Part shown: one piece after another, positions 50,356-59,564 of the stretch
Position numbering within the stretch: position 1 is the stretch's first letter
Layout of the letters: every line of letters begins with the position of its first letter
Made by a program: the position numbers and the translations under genes
Origin: Adineta steineri
Lineage: Eukaryota > Rotifera > Eurotatoria > Adinetida > Adinetidae
Direction: 5' to 3'
DNA length: 64,000 nucleotides
Assembly (NCBI GenBank): GCA_905250115.1
Contig: CAJNOI010000062.1
Span: forward strand, 352,249-416,248
The notes under the pieces: model-generated
What the model saw: the letters and a program-made list of their open reading frames with translations, nothing else
Database searches by the model: none
Told to the model about the DNA's origin: nothing

Positions 50356-50989
50356 CATAGGCGGGCCACTAGAGGGCAATTGGTATATCCAAAAAGATTA
50401 AATATAATATTTATTTATGTATATAGTAAAGTATTATTGAATGAAATAAACTTCAGGATATAACGAAACATTATTCAACTAGCTATGATGATTTAAAAGC
50501 TAAACGATCAGAAGATGAATTTATCAGACGCAACTAAATTCATTCTCGAAAACAATTTCCATGTAGCATTATCATCCTACGTGAATGAATTATATAAAAT
50601 TCTTTGTACTATACCAATGAATTCGTATGAATGTGGACAAAGTTTCTCATCGTTAAGAAGATTGAAAACTTATTTAAGAAATAGTATTGGGCAAGATAGA
50701 CTGTCACGCATTGTTCTTTTGAGTATTGAAAAAGATTTTGTTGCAAAAAAGATAGAAGAAAAATGATTTTTTTGAATCAATATTTTTTTTAAATAATGTT
50801 TTTTATTTACTTCGTGCCAGTATGAGAAAAGACCAAACAAATAAATTACATTAGAAGAAAGACTGGTTTGTTCGTAGCATGAATGTAGGTAGTAGCTATG
50901 TAGTATTTTCAGAATTTTGGAAACACTTTCTTTTTATCATAGTAAGGTATTAGAGCCATACCTGTCGTTGAGCGTCTGGCCCCCCTATG
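50356..50989 (+). mobile_element. Decayed hAT transposon with C-terminal transposase remnant
   Basis: The ends CATAGGCGGGCCAC (50356-) and, in reverse complement, CATAGGGGGGCCAG (ending 50989) are hAT-like inverted repeats. Inside, 50515-50766 encodes 83 residues matching the hAT C-terminal dimerisation segment (CGQSFSSLRRLKTYLRNSIG then RLSRIVLLSIE), as in ZMYM1-like and other hAT transposases. There is no catalytic core or BED finger, so it cannot encode a working transposase. The flanking 8-mers are only partly alike. The ORF is described as a remnant, not an active gene. Confidence 0.85.
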
Positions 50990-51357
50990 AATGGCAGCTG
51001 CAGGTCGCGAAAATATTTCATCATAATTAAATTTTACAAATACATATAATATTCTAAAAGTTAATAAACTATTCCTTTGATTTCAACATATTCTTTCTTC
51101 ATGGCAATATTCCACACATTCCTATGATATAATAAAAGCTAATTTTTTGCCTCGAAGGATTGTTTAATATAAATGAAATGATGCATGAAATTCATAGCAA
51201 ACTGATTTATTAGTATTATTTTTTATATATTAAAGTGACAACGTATATATATTTAACAATGATTGAATAGATACAATTTTTATATAAAACAAAACAAAAA
51301 CAAAAAAAATAATAAATTCCGTTGTACAAAGAGATTACTAAAAATAATAATTTCTAT
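50990..51357. other. Intergenic, nothing recognised
   Basis: AT-rich spacer between the hAT remnant and the 3' end of the MYND gene. Confidence 0.4.
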
Positions 51358-52073
51358 TCATTTTCGTTTTTTATTAATACGAAGAAGTGCTAAGAAAGTT
51401 TTTAACGACTTCTTTTTTTCTATTGGTGATAATGATGGATAACATAGATCATTAGTAATCTCATCTGTTGTTGTTTCGATGATTGTTTGTGGCAATTGTA
51501 CGGGTAATGTTTCAAATGCTGATTTATAACAGACTGATGTTGTTTTATTGTTATGATAGTCTGATGATGATGATGATAATTGATCAGAGAATCGATCAAT
51601 CATACATAATACTGTTGATTCTTCAGTTTTTCTATTCGAATTCATAGGTAAACATGATAAATTATGATTTAATGTCCAATGAACTTCACGACAATATTGA
51701 CTACAATATGACATTGTATGACAATGAGGACAATTTTCAAATTGTATTTTCTGTAGAAAAAAAAACAAATCAATCTATTAGAAATTTTTTTTTTCTCAGT
51801 ACTACTTACATTATTTTCTATCATTTGACATAATGAATTTGAACATTTACGATATAGATGATTTTCGTTATTATCTTTTATTTGATTATGTGGATAATCT
51901 TTTATAGGTGATCGATGATAATATCTTCGTTTTTTTTGATCAAACATATTGTTAAGAATTTGTTCAAGTGCATAAGATATTGATGGATCACGTGATAAAA
52001 ATTCATTTCGTTTATTATATTTTTGTTTCATTATATTTAATAATTCTCGAAAATGTTCATTTTCACGATAAAA
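51358..52073 (-). CDS. MYND zinc-finger protein, 5' end lost in gap
   Basis: Two exons are visible, 52073-51810 and 51750-51358, with a 59 bp intron that falls inside the zinc finger. The joined finger runs CSNSLC...CPHC...YCSQYC..VHW...NHNLSC, the Cys/His spacing of a MYND domain, which binds short proline-containing peptides. Upstream of it is a charged helical segment (FRELLNIMKQKYNKRNEF). Downstream is a ~95-residue Ser/Thr-rich tail ending in basic residues. The frame is open into the 100 N gap, so the N-terminus is missing. A MYND finger near the C-terminus occurs in several unrelated families, so I do not name an orthologue. Confidence 0.75.
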
Positions 52074-52173
52074 NNNNNNNNNNNNNNNNNNNNNNNNNNN
52101 NNNNNNNNNNNNNNNNNNNNNNNNNNNNNNNNNNNNNNNNNNNNNNNNNNNNNNNNNNNNNNNNNNNNNNNNN
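52074..52173. other. Assembly gap (100 N) between head-to-head genes
   Basis: Exactly 100 N. Coding frames run into it from both sides, so it hides the 5' parts of the MYND gene and UVRAG plus any shared promoter. Its true size must exceed 100 bp if both genes are intact. Confidence 0.95.
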
Positions 52174-54388
52174 AAAAAATATTTACATTTTCAAACATAT
52201 TTATATCAACAACGTTCAATTGCCTATGAACAAAAACAAAAATTTCTTGAAGAAAGAAGTAAAAAAAAGAAAACATATAAAAACTTTATAATCTTATTTC
52301 TTTTAAAGAAAATCAATTAAATAATAATCTATCCCAATTATCAAATCAACAAGAAGAAATAAAATCCTATCATAATTATTTAAATCAATCAAGGTAGAAA
52401 AAATAAAAATATCTAAAAATATTTTCATTATTTATTCTTTAGAATAATTCTTCATAAATTAATACAAATAATAACATATCGACAAAAAGAAATTATGAAT
52501 GAAATGTATTATCATATTTATCCAATTCAAAAAGAAAATCAAAATGAATATTCAATAGCTAATATTAAATTACCACAAGCAGATGATAAAATTTATCAAT
52601 CAGCATCAAGTTTGTTATTAATTTTAACAAAAAAACAAGTGTTCTATCCTATATTTTAGATCGAGAACGTGATCATGAAGTAGCAGCAGCTCTTGGATAT
52701 TGTTCTCATTTTATTCTTATTATTTCACAATTTATTCAATTACCATTGAGATTTCCTATTGATTATCATGGAGTATCAGCAATTAAAATATATGATTATA
52801 GTTTAGAAACAAACGAGTAAGAAGAATATATTTTATAAGCTAAGATTTTGTTGATCATCATTTTAAATGAAAAAAGTAAATTTCTTATCGAAATAGAAGT
52901 CTAGCTAAAGATAAGGACTACTTACGAGAGAGGGACGCGAAGTGAGACCTAATAAGACTAGAAAAAGCCTCAAACGATGAGGGCCTATAGACGTTTATTT
53001 TCAAGTTACGTTGATTTTACTGAATTTTTTTGCTTATGACAAGAGACTCATAGAAAAATCAAATTACAGAGTTTCGATCTGGGATCTTTCTCACATGTAG
53101 GTATTATGACCCCCATCGTAGTCTAAAAGTCTCAACCAAAACGAATGTAATACTGAGTACTCAAGAAATATCGATTTTCTTGATATATGTGTAGCATAAG
53201 TGAGTTTTACTGAAAGCTAAATATTCCGTGAAAGAGACATTCGTTCTGGCTGAAACTTTTAGGCTATGATAAGGGTCATAATATCTACATGTGAGCAAAA
53301 TCTCAGATCGAAACTCTGTAATTTGATGTTTCGGTGAATCTCTTGTCATAAGTGAAAAATTCAGTAAAATCAACGTAACTCGGAAAGAAACGTCTATGGG
53401 CCCTCATCGTTTTAGGCTTTTTCTAGTCTTATTAGATCTCACTTATGACTAAAACACCAGATGAAAAGTTATTAATCACTTCGGGTCCCTCCCTGGTTAG
53501 CAAAACATATTATAGATCGACTCCATGTCCGATATTAATTAATATAGAGCCACTTACATTGGCTTCGTACCGAACAGATACCAGTTTAAAGTAGAGACAT
53601 TAAGATTACTATTCAAACATCTGAGCTACTTATCAATACAAAGAAATGAATCACTAAATTTCAATCTATCACTATCCTACATTCGATTATCTTTTCATAG
53701 ATATCCTCTTTATCCAACATCCAATCTCAGTGCTTTTCGATATGGTTTCTATCTCCTCAATCGAAATATTGGTCAAGTATGTTATTATTTGTCTATAAAT
53801 ATTCTTTTTTTTTATAAATTTTCATTTGTTTAGATTATGTATCACTGTCGAATAGGTGATCATAAAACAGATTTTCGAAATACATTGGAAAATTTGAAAC
53901 AATTAATCGAACAATATTTTATTAATTCATCTAATAATAATATTCAGTAAGTCATTCATTTCGTATTCTATTTTATACTTTTATTCAATTTATTAATTCA
54001 TACAGTTTTCAAAATGGTTTGAGTTTAGTCGTAAGTTCTATATAGATTCAACATGATAATAATATTATTTTCTTATACTTCTTTGCTTTTTTTGTAATAT
54101 ATTAACTTATTAATAACACAGATACATAACTTTATATATCTAAATTCGTTTTTTTTCTTATTTAGGATTCAACTTTATCCATCACTTCAAACATCAATAG
54201 ATGAAGAATATATTGAAAATAAACGGAATTCCAGTGCTTCAATTAAAAACTTCTCATCTTTTTCATCTACATCATCTCTTATTGAGAATGATAGTTTCAA
54301 TCAAAATGATGATATGAATTTATTTCCACAATTAAATACCATAAAACCTCGATTAGCAATGCAGATTTCACATCAATTACAATATTAA
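52174..54388 (+). CDS. uvrag: UVRAG (Vps38-type subunit of PI3K complex II), 5' end lost in gap
   Basis: The visible part begins in a coiled coil (QQRSIAYEQKQKFLEE) and continues through exons separated by small introns: ~52310-52393, ~52441-52610, 52662-52817, 53702-53779, ~53834-53948 and 54165-54388. The conserved block LGYCSHFILIISQFIQLPLRFPI is followed by YPLYPTSNLSAFRYGFYLLNRNIGQ, which is diagnostic of UVRAG/Vps38. The Ser/Asn-rich tail ends at 54388. UVRAG joins Beclin-1, Vps34 and Vps15 on endosomes and autophagosomes. The N-terminal C2 domain is missing, presumably in the gap. A possible 25-base mini-exon near 54005 would break the frame and is not used. One intron holds a long foldback. 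Confidence 0.85.
52940..53444. repeat. Long foldback with ~205 bp arms in UVRAG intron
   Basis: The left arm 52942-53148 and right arm 53237-53442 are reverse complements at roughly 85-90% by eye, with one or two small indels. The loop is ~88 bp. It fills most of the intron 52818-53701. Transcribed RNA would fold into a long hairpin. Confidence 0.85.
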
Positions 54389-54574
54389 TTTTTTTTTTCG
54401 GAACAAAAAAACACTAACAACAAAAATTGTGATACTTTGAACAGTGTTGTGATGTTTTGATTTGATCTTTACGTTTGTTTTTTTTTACTAGTATTATAAT
54501 TAAAAAATTTGAATGAACAGATAAATGTAATTCTATTTTATTTATTTAAGATTTAATAAAAAAAACAAAAAAGA

Positions 54575-54952
54575 ATGAGTCTTGATTCACAAAAAATGGA
54601 TGGTGCTCAACGCCAACAAATAATGGCTTCAGTACAACAACAGTTGGCTCTTCAAAATGCTCAGGAACTTCTTCAAGTAAAAATTTTGTTTTTCGAAAAA
54701 AGAAATAATACGAACAATTTTTGTATTTAAGAAATTATCTGATAAATGTTTCAAGGCTTGTGTTCAAAAACCCGGTAGTACATTATCGAGTTCAGAACAG
54801 GTTAGAAATTTTGAATTATTAATTCGTTAGGGAAATTCATATTGTGTTTTTAGAAATGTATAACTTCATGTTCTGATCGTTATATGGATGCATGGAATAT
54901 TGTTTCACGAACTTATGCTGAACGAATTAAACGTGAACAACATCGTCATTGA
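54575..54952 (+). CDS. timm13: Mitochondrial import chaperone Tim13
   Basis: Three exons: 54575-54676, 54732-54800 and 54854-54952. The ~89-residue product has the family's twin CX3C motifs, CFKAC and CITSC, and the flanking signatures [18 protein letters not shown] and [14 protein letters not shown], which match Tim13. It works with Tim8 in a hexameric chaperone of the intermembrane space, guiding hydrophobic precursors to the inner membrane. The length is normal and the gene appears intact. It lies 186 bp after the UVRAG stop and 204 bp before the TRIP4 start, all on the same strand. An acceptor-like TTTATTTAAG precedes the ATG by 24 bases. Confidence 0.93.
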
Positions 54953-55156
54953 TTTGTTTTTTTCTTCCAATCCTATTGTTTGTTATAAGAAGTTTTTCAT
55001 GATTAGTTATTTTTTGTTTTGTATCTTCGATTTTTTTACAAATAGAAGATAACAAGATCAGTCCGTTCATTAGATTCTGTTTGTTTTTTTTCTTCATATG
55101 AAGGTGGAAAATTCTAAAACTTATCACACTCTGATATTTTTAGATCTTATAAAAAC

Positions 55157-57049
55157 ATGCCACAAGCGCAAAAGAAAAAATCTAAATATATCAATGTATT
55201 TAGTAATGAAGGCAAAGAACGAATGATCGTTCGATTTCCAGGTATACACATAACTATAGTTAATATTGGAAAATAAATTTAGTTTGTAGGTCGTAGTTTA
55301 TGTGAATGTCAAGCATCAAAACATAAACTTGTTGGTAATTGTCTTAAATGTGGTCGAATTGTATGTGATCAAGAAGGATCTGGTCCATGTTTTTTCTGCG
55401 GCACTCTCGTAAATCTAAAATAATTGAATAGTTTTTGTTTTTAATTATCGTATTATAGGTTTGTACTCGTGATGAAAAAAATTTGATTACTTCAGGAACA
55501 CGAGAAGGAAAGCAACTTGAAGAACAATTATTAGCTCGACAAGTTCGTGAACCGGATTCTAAAAATACAGTGAATACATCTGATTCATCATCACAATTAT
55601 CATTAAATGATATTGCACAAGCTGTAGCATTTAAAAATAAACTTATTGAATTCGATCGAACAAGGTTCATAGATAATTACTCTAGATAAAAATTTAATTT
55701 AGTTTTTAGTGCACAACGAACACAAGTTATTGATGATGCTGCAGATTATTTTGATAGTAATAATAAATGGCTTAGTAAAAACCAACGTACGAAACTTGAA
55801 AAACTTCAATCACAACTCAATCATCAGAAAAATCAAAAGAATCAAAAGATTACGATTGATTTTGCTGGAAGACGAGTTACGAATGATCCTGAAGCAAAAA
55901 ATGATCGATTGTAAGTTTAAGAACGAAAAATACCAATTTTAAATAATAAATAAATTTTAGTTATGATGAAGCTCGAGCTGTTCATGATAATGATCAATAT
56001 GAATTAGAAAGTGAACGTTTTCATCAACAACAAATTCCTAATTGGGATGATGATGATGAAAATGATTTAATTAACCATAATTTACCTGGATCAGCGTCAG
56101 CTCCTCAAGTTTGTTTTAAATTTTAAAAAATAAATCAAAGAAAAAAACAAATATATATATTTTAGTGGGTTGAACAACAAAATACTAAACGACCCACATT
56201 AACAACTTTATCTCAAGTAACTATCGAAGATAAAGATCGAGAACGTCTACGTATTCAAGATAAAGAATTAATGCAAATGACAGATGATGGAATGTGTCTG
56301 TCTATGCATCAACCATGGGCTTCATTATTAGTTCGTGGAATAAAAATGTAAATAAAACTTTTTATAATTATAAAATTTTTTCAATATAATTTTTAGGCAT
56401 GAAGGTAGATCTTGGTATACATCACATCGTGGACGTTTATGGATACATGCAGCAGCAAAAGAACCTGATCAAAATGTTATTTCAAGTATGCAAGAATTTT
56501 ATCAAGCAAGAAATACTGGTATGAATAAAAACAAATACAATTATATATATATATGTCAAGTAATCCGGAAAATAAAAATCTGAAAAAGAAATAAATCATC
56601 TCGAAGATTTTTGTCGTGTGGGTGAGGATGTTGGTGTGAAAGGAGAGTAGTTCGTATCTATACATCCACACCCACCCACACCCTTACGGATTACTTGGCA
56701 TCACCCAATTATATGTATATATATATCTATAATTATTTAGATGATGAAGAAATTGATTTTCCAACGGATTATCCAACATCAGTATTACTTGGATGTGTTG
56801 ATGTTATTGATTGTTTAGATCGTAATACATATGTTGAACAGTATCCTGATGGTGAATCTGAGAGTGAATATGTTTTGATATGTGAAAATCCACAAGAACT
56901 TTTTTTTAAATTACCAATGCGTGGACAACATAAAATATGTAAATAAAAATAATTGTTTTGTTTTTATTATTTTTTTTGTATTTTTAGATAAAATGGAAAA
57001 TCATGCACATCAAGCAGCAAAACGAGTTCTTTTACGAAGAATGCAATGA
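55157..57049 (+). CDS. trip4: TRIP4 / ASC-1 (zinc finger plus ASCH domain), short N-terminus
   Basis: Nine exons: 55157-55241, 55290-55408, 55459-55664, 55710-55910, 55961-56108, 56166-56347, 56397-56518, 56741-56938 and 56988-57049. The C2HC5 zinc finger is CECQASKHKLVGNC..CG..VCDQEGSGPCFFC. The C-terminal ASCH domain (CLSMHQPWASLLVRGIK onward, ending HAAAKEPD...LLGCVDVIDCL) binds nucleic acid. Together these identify TRIP4, a subunit of the ASC-1 complex (with ASCC1-3) acting in transcription co-activation, alkylation repair and splitting of collided ribosomes. The product is about 400 residues. The vertebrate N-terminal region (~150 residues) before the zinc finger is not found upstream. 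The ATG sits 13 bases after TTTTTAG. Confidence 0.9.
56555..56701. mobile_element. Small MITE in TRIP4 intron with GTGTGGG-rich interior
   Basis: The end GTCAAGTAATCCGGA (56555-) matches in reverse complement the right end TGCCAAGTAATCCGTA (to 56701). The interior has GTGTGGGTGAGG on one side and CCACACCCACCCACACC on the other, an inner inverted pair. The length is ~147 bp and it is non-coding. Confidence 0.65.
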
Positions 57050-57199
57050 AATATTTAAAATTGTTTTTTGTTTTAATAAAAAAAAATAAATAAACATATT
57101 TATTTATGATTTTATAATTCTAATTGCTTATGTATTAAATTCTCTGCCAATCAATTACATAATCTTATCAGTAAAAATCAACGAGGAGTTAGTTTATTT

Positions 57200-58660
57200 T
57201 TAAGAAACGGAAATACGATCATAAATAAATGTTACAATAAGAAAAATACCGAAGCTAATTGATGAATAAAAAACAATGTTCGAACGAAATAATGGTTCGG
57301 CAGCAACATCAAATAATAATAATAATGAACGAGCATTTGCGGTTGCATTTAATTTTGAATTTTTCATTATTTTTCCATCAATACATTGTTGATCAAAATC
57401 CTCATCAATATCAATTTGTTTATGACATTTTGATCTTAATGCTATATTATCTAAATATCCTTCTTTCATTTGTTTAAGTCCAACAGGTTGTTTTACCCAA
57501 TTAATAATATCAATCATACGAACAAAATAAACATCATTTGAATGATGTCGTAGTACATGTTCAAGAAATAATTTTAAACCTTCAATTCTCCATGCTGTAT
57601 AGGGTTCATTCAACCAATAACTATCAAATGCCATTACAAATGGTGCATGATTTGAATAGAGATGACGATTTAAATTATATTTAAGATATTTAAAAAACTT
57701 ATCGGCTACACGTGGTACACGACAATGATCACTACCTATTGTTGTACAATTTCGTCCATCTAAATCTTGATACATATGTATTGGTATAGTCCAAAGTCCG
57801 GGAAATGATTGTGTATAACAACCTTGTGAACAATCATAATTAGCTTTAAAATCCATTGTATGTGGCCATGTTAATGGTGTTGGTTGTTGTTGTTTATAAT
57901 ATGGTGTATCCCATTCACGTGTTATTAATGTTGAATCATATAAAAACTGATGTTCACGTAAAATATGCCAATGTAGTTGATTATTATTAACTTCGTAATT
58001 AGGTGAACGATAACCAACAATAGATGATGGACGACGATCAAGTAATTTTGATACTGTACGACGATAATCAATTGTTTCATTATAAAAACGATACGAACGC
58101 CATGTTACATATGGACTTTTATCATCTTTTTCTTTAACACGACAATCAACAGTTGGACATCTAATTGAAGAAAAAAAAACTTTTATTATTTATAACATTA
58201 CAAAAAACTATTGAAAAGATTTACTCGCTCGAATTTGATGTTATACTTAATTCAATATTTTCATAATGTAAAACTCGTTTAAGTAAACAATAATTTGTTT
58301 CAGCATGATTTTTAAGAAAAACAGTACTACTAATAGGACATCCTAAAAAGTAAAAATATAAATAATAAAATTTGTATAATTAAACAAACCATCAGGGTTC
58401 GAATATTTTTTTGAAAGAAATAGATCTTCTAATAAATCATAAGCTTTTTCATTTAATGGACCAGTAATTGTTAATGCAATAAATTGAGGAGTATCACGTA
58501 CAGTTAATCCACCAGGAATTTTTTGACTTGAACAATAACAATATGGTAATCGGCAACGATTAATATCACAAGGTTCAATGTCAATTTCATTATAAGATCT
58601 TTCACTAGCGAAACAACAATGACTAAATATTAAGATTAAAGTTATCCAGGGTAATAACAT
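57200..58660 (-). CDS. Chitin-deacetylase-like membrane protein, catalytic residues lost
   Basis: Three exons: 58660-58390, 58342-58225 and 58160-57200. The N-terminus is a signal peptide (MLLPWITLILIFSHCCFA). A Cys-rich stretch follows (CDINRCRLPYCYCS), as in arthropod chitin deacetylases, then the NodB-type fold. Family landmarks retained: VGYRSPNYEVNNN (the Arg-x-Pro motif), WPHTMDF, and FPGLWTIPIHMY. Landmarks lost: motif 1, normally TFDD, reads LTITGPLN, and motif 2, normally HxxxH, reads NIELSITSN, so metal and acid residues are absent. A C-terminal transmembrane helix (VFYSSISFGIFLIVTFIY) would anchor it at the surface. I infer a catalytically inactive, perhaps polysaccharide-binding, protein. 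The gene converges on TRIP4, with 150 bp between stops. Confidence 0.8.
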
Positions 58661-59564
58661 TCTTTTCTTTTCATTCGTTACACTAAATAATCTATATTCT
58701 ATTCGATCATCTCGAATACATACATATACAATGTATTCGAAAGAAAAAATCAGACTGGTTGTTTTTCTAATCAAATTAAATTTTTTTTTGATAAATAGCT
58801 TTATATTCATCAATTGATAACAAAAAAAAATATACAGTAATTATTTATTTGTTTATATGAATAGTGTTAATATCATACATTGACTATTAGAAGTGTGGAT
58901 ATATATCAACATAATCATCTTATATAATAAATCACAAGATGGATAGATATAGATAGTGGTTTTCTCTTCAAAAAAAAAGATATAAACTTTAATTTATTCA
59001 AAGAAACCAGTTTTCATATTTGAAGAAATATCCATGTGATTTTCTTATCATAAACAAGTTCTGCTGTTATTATATGTATCTATAGAATATATTTCGATCG
59101 TACCAAATGTAATTAAACAGACACACTACGATCGTACCCAACACACTCTTCCTAAGTCTGTCGCTGTCAGTTACGTGTATTTCTTACTAAATTCTTGTCT
59201 TTTTCTCGTATAGAAATGAATTAAGATAACTTGCTATAGATAATACGTTGTCCTATATACTTTCTATAATGTCCTTTATGCAAGAGCAAGATAACTATAC
59301 TAATGTTATCAGCATTGAATATGACGGTTTTTGCTGTCAACAATGGACAATCAGTATTACAACCGTTTCTCAGCTGTCTAATGTCTTATGAAGATAAACT
59401 ATATATTTTCATCAGCTTTCTATCAAACTTATAATGATACTCTCTATCTTATTGTTTGCTTACATTTAGAACAGTGTATCTTTCTAGTAGGTCGATATAT
59501 ACATTTTTTTTCCCTATATAATTAAGATGTGAAACTATCAAAATAATACTTATTCTAGAAGAAC
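58661..59564. promoter_or_regulatory. Divergent intergenic region between CDA-like and P2X genes
   Basis: About 900 bp lies between two divergently transcribed genes and so must contain both promoters. No TATA or other site can be assigned with confidence. TATTCTAG six bases before the P2X ATG resembles a splice acceptor. Confidence 0.4.

Noticed and set aside
54005..54030. 25-base mini-exon in UVRAG
   Set aside because: Including it leads to a stop soon after; skipping it gives a long open frame to 54388.
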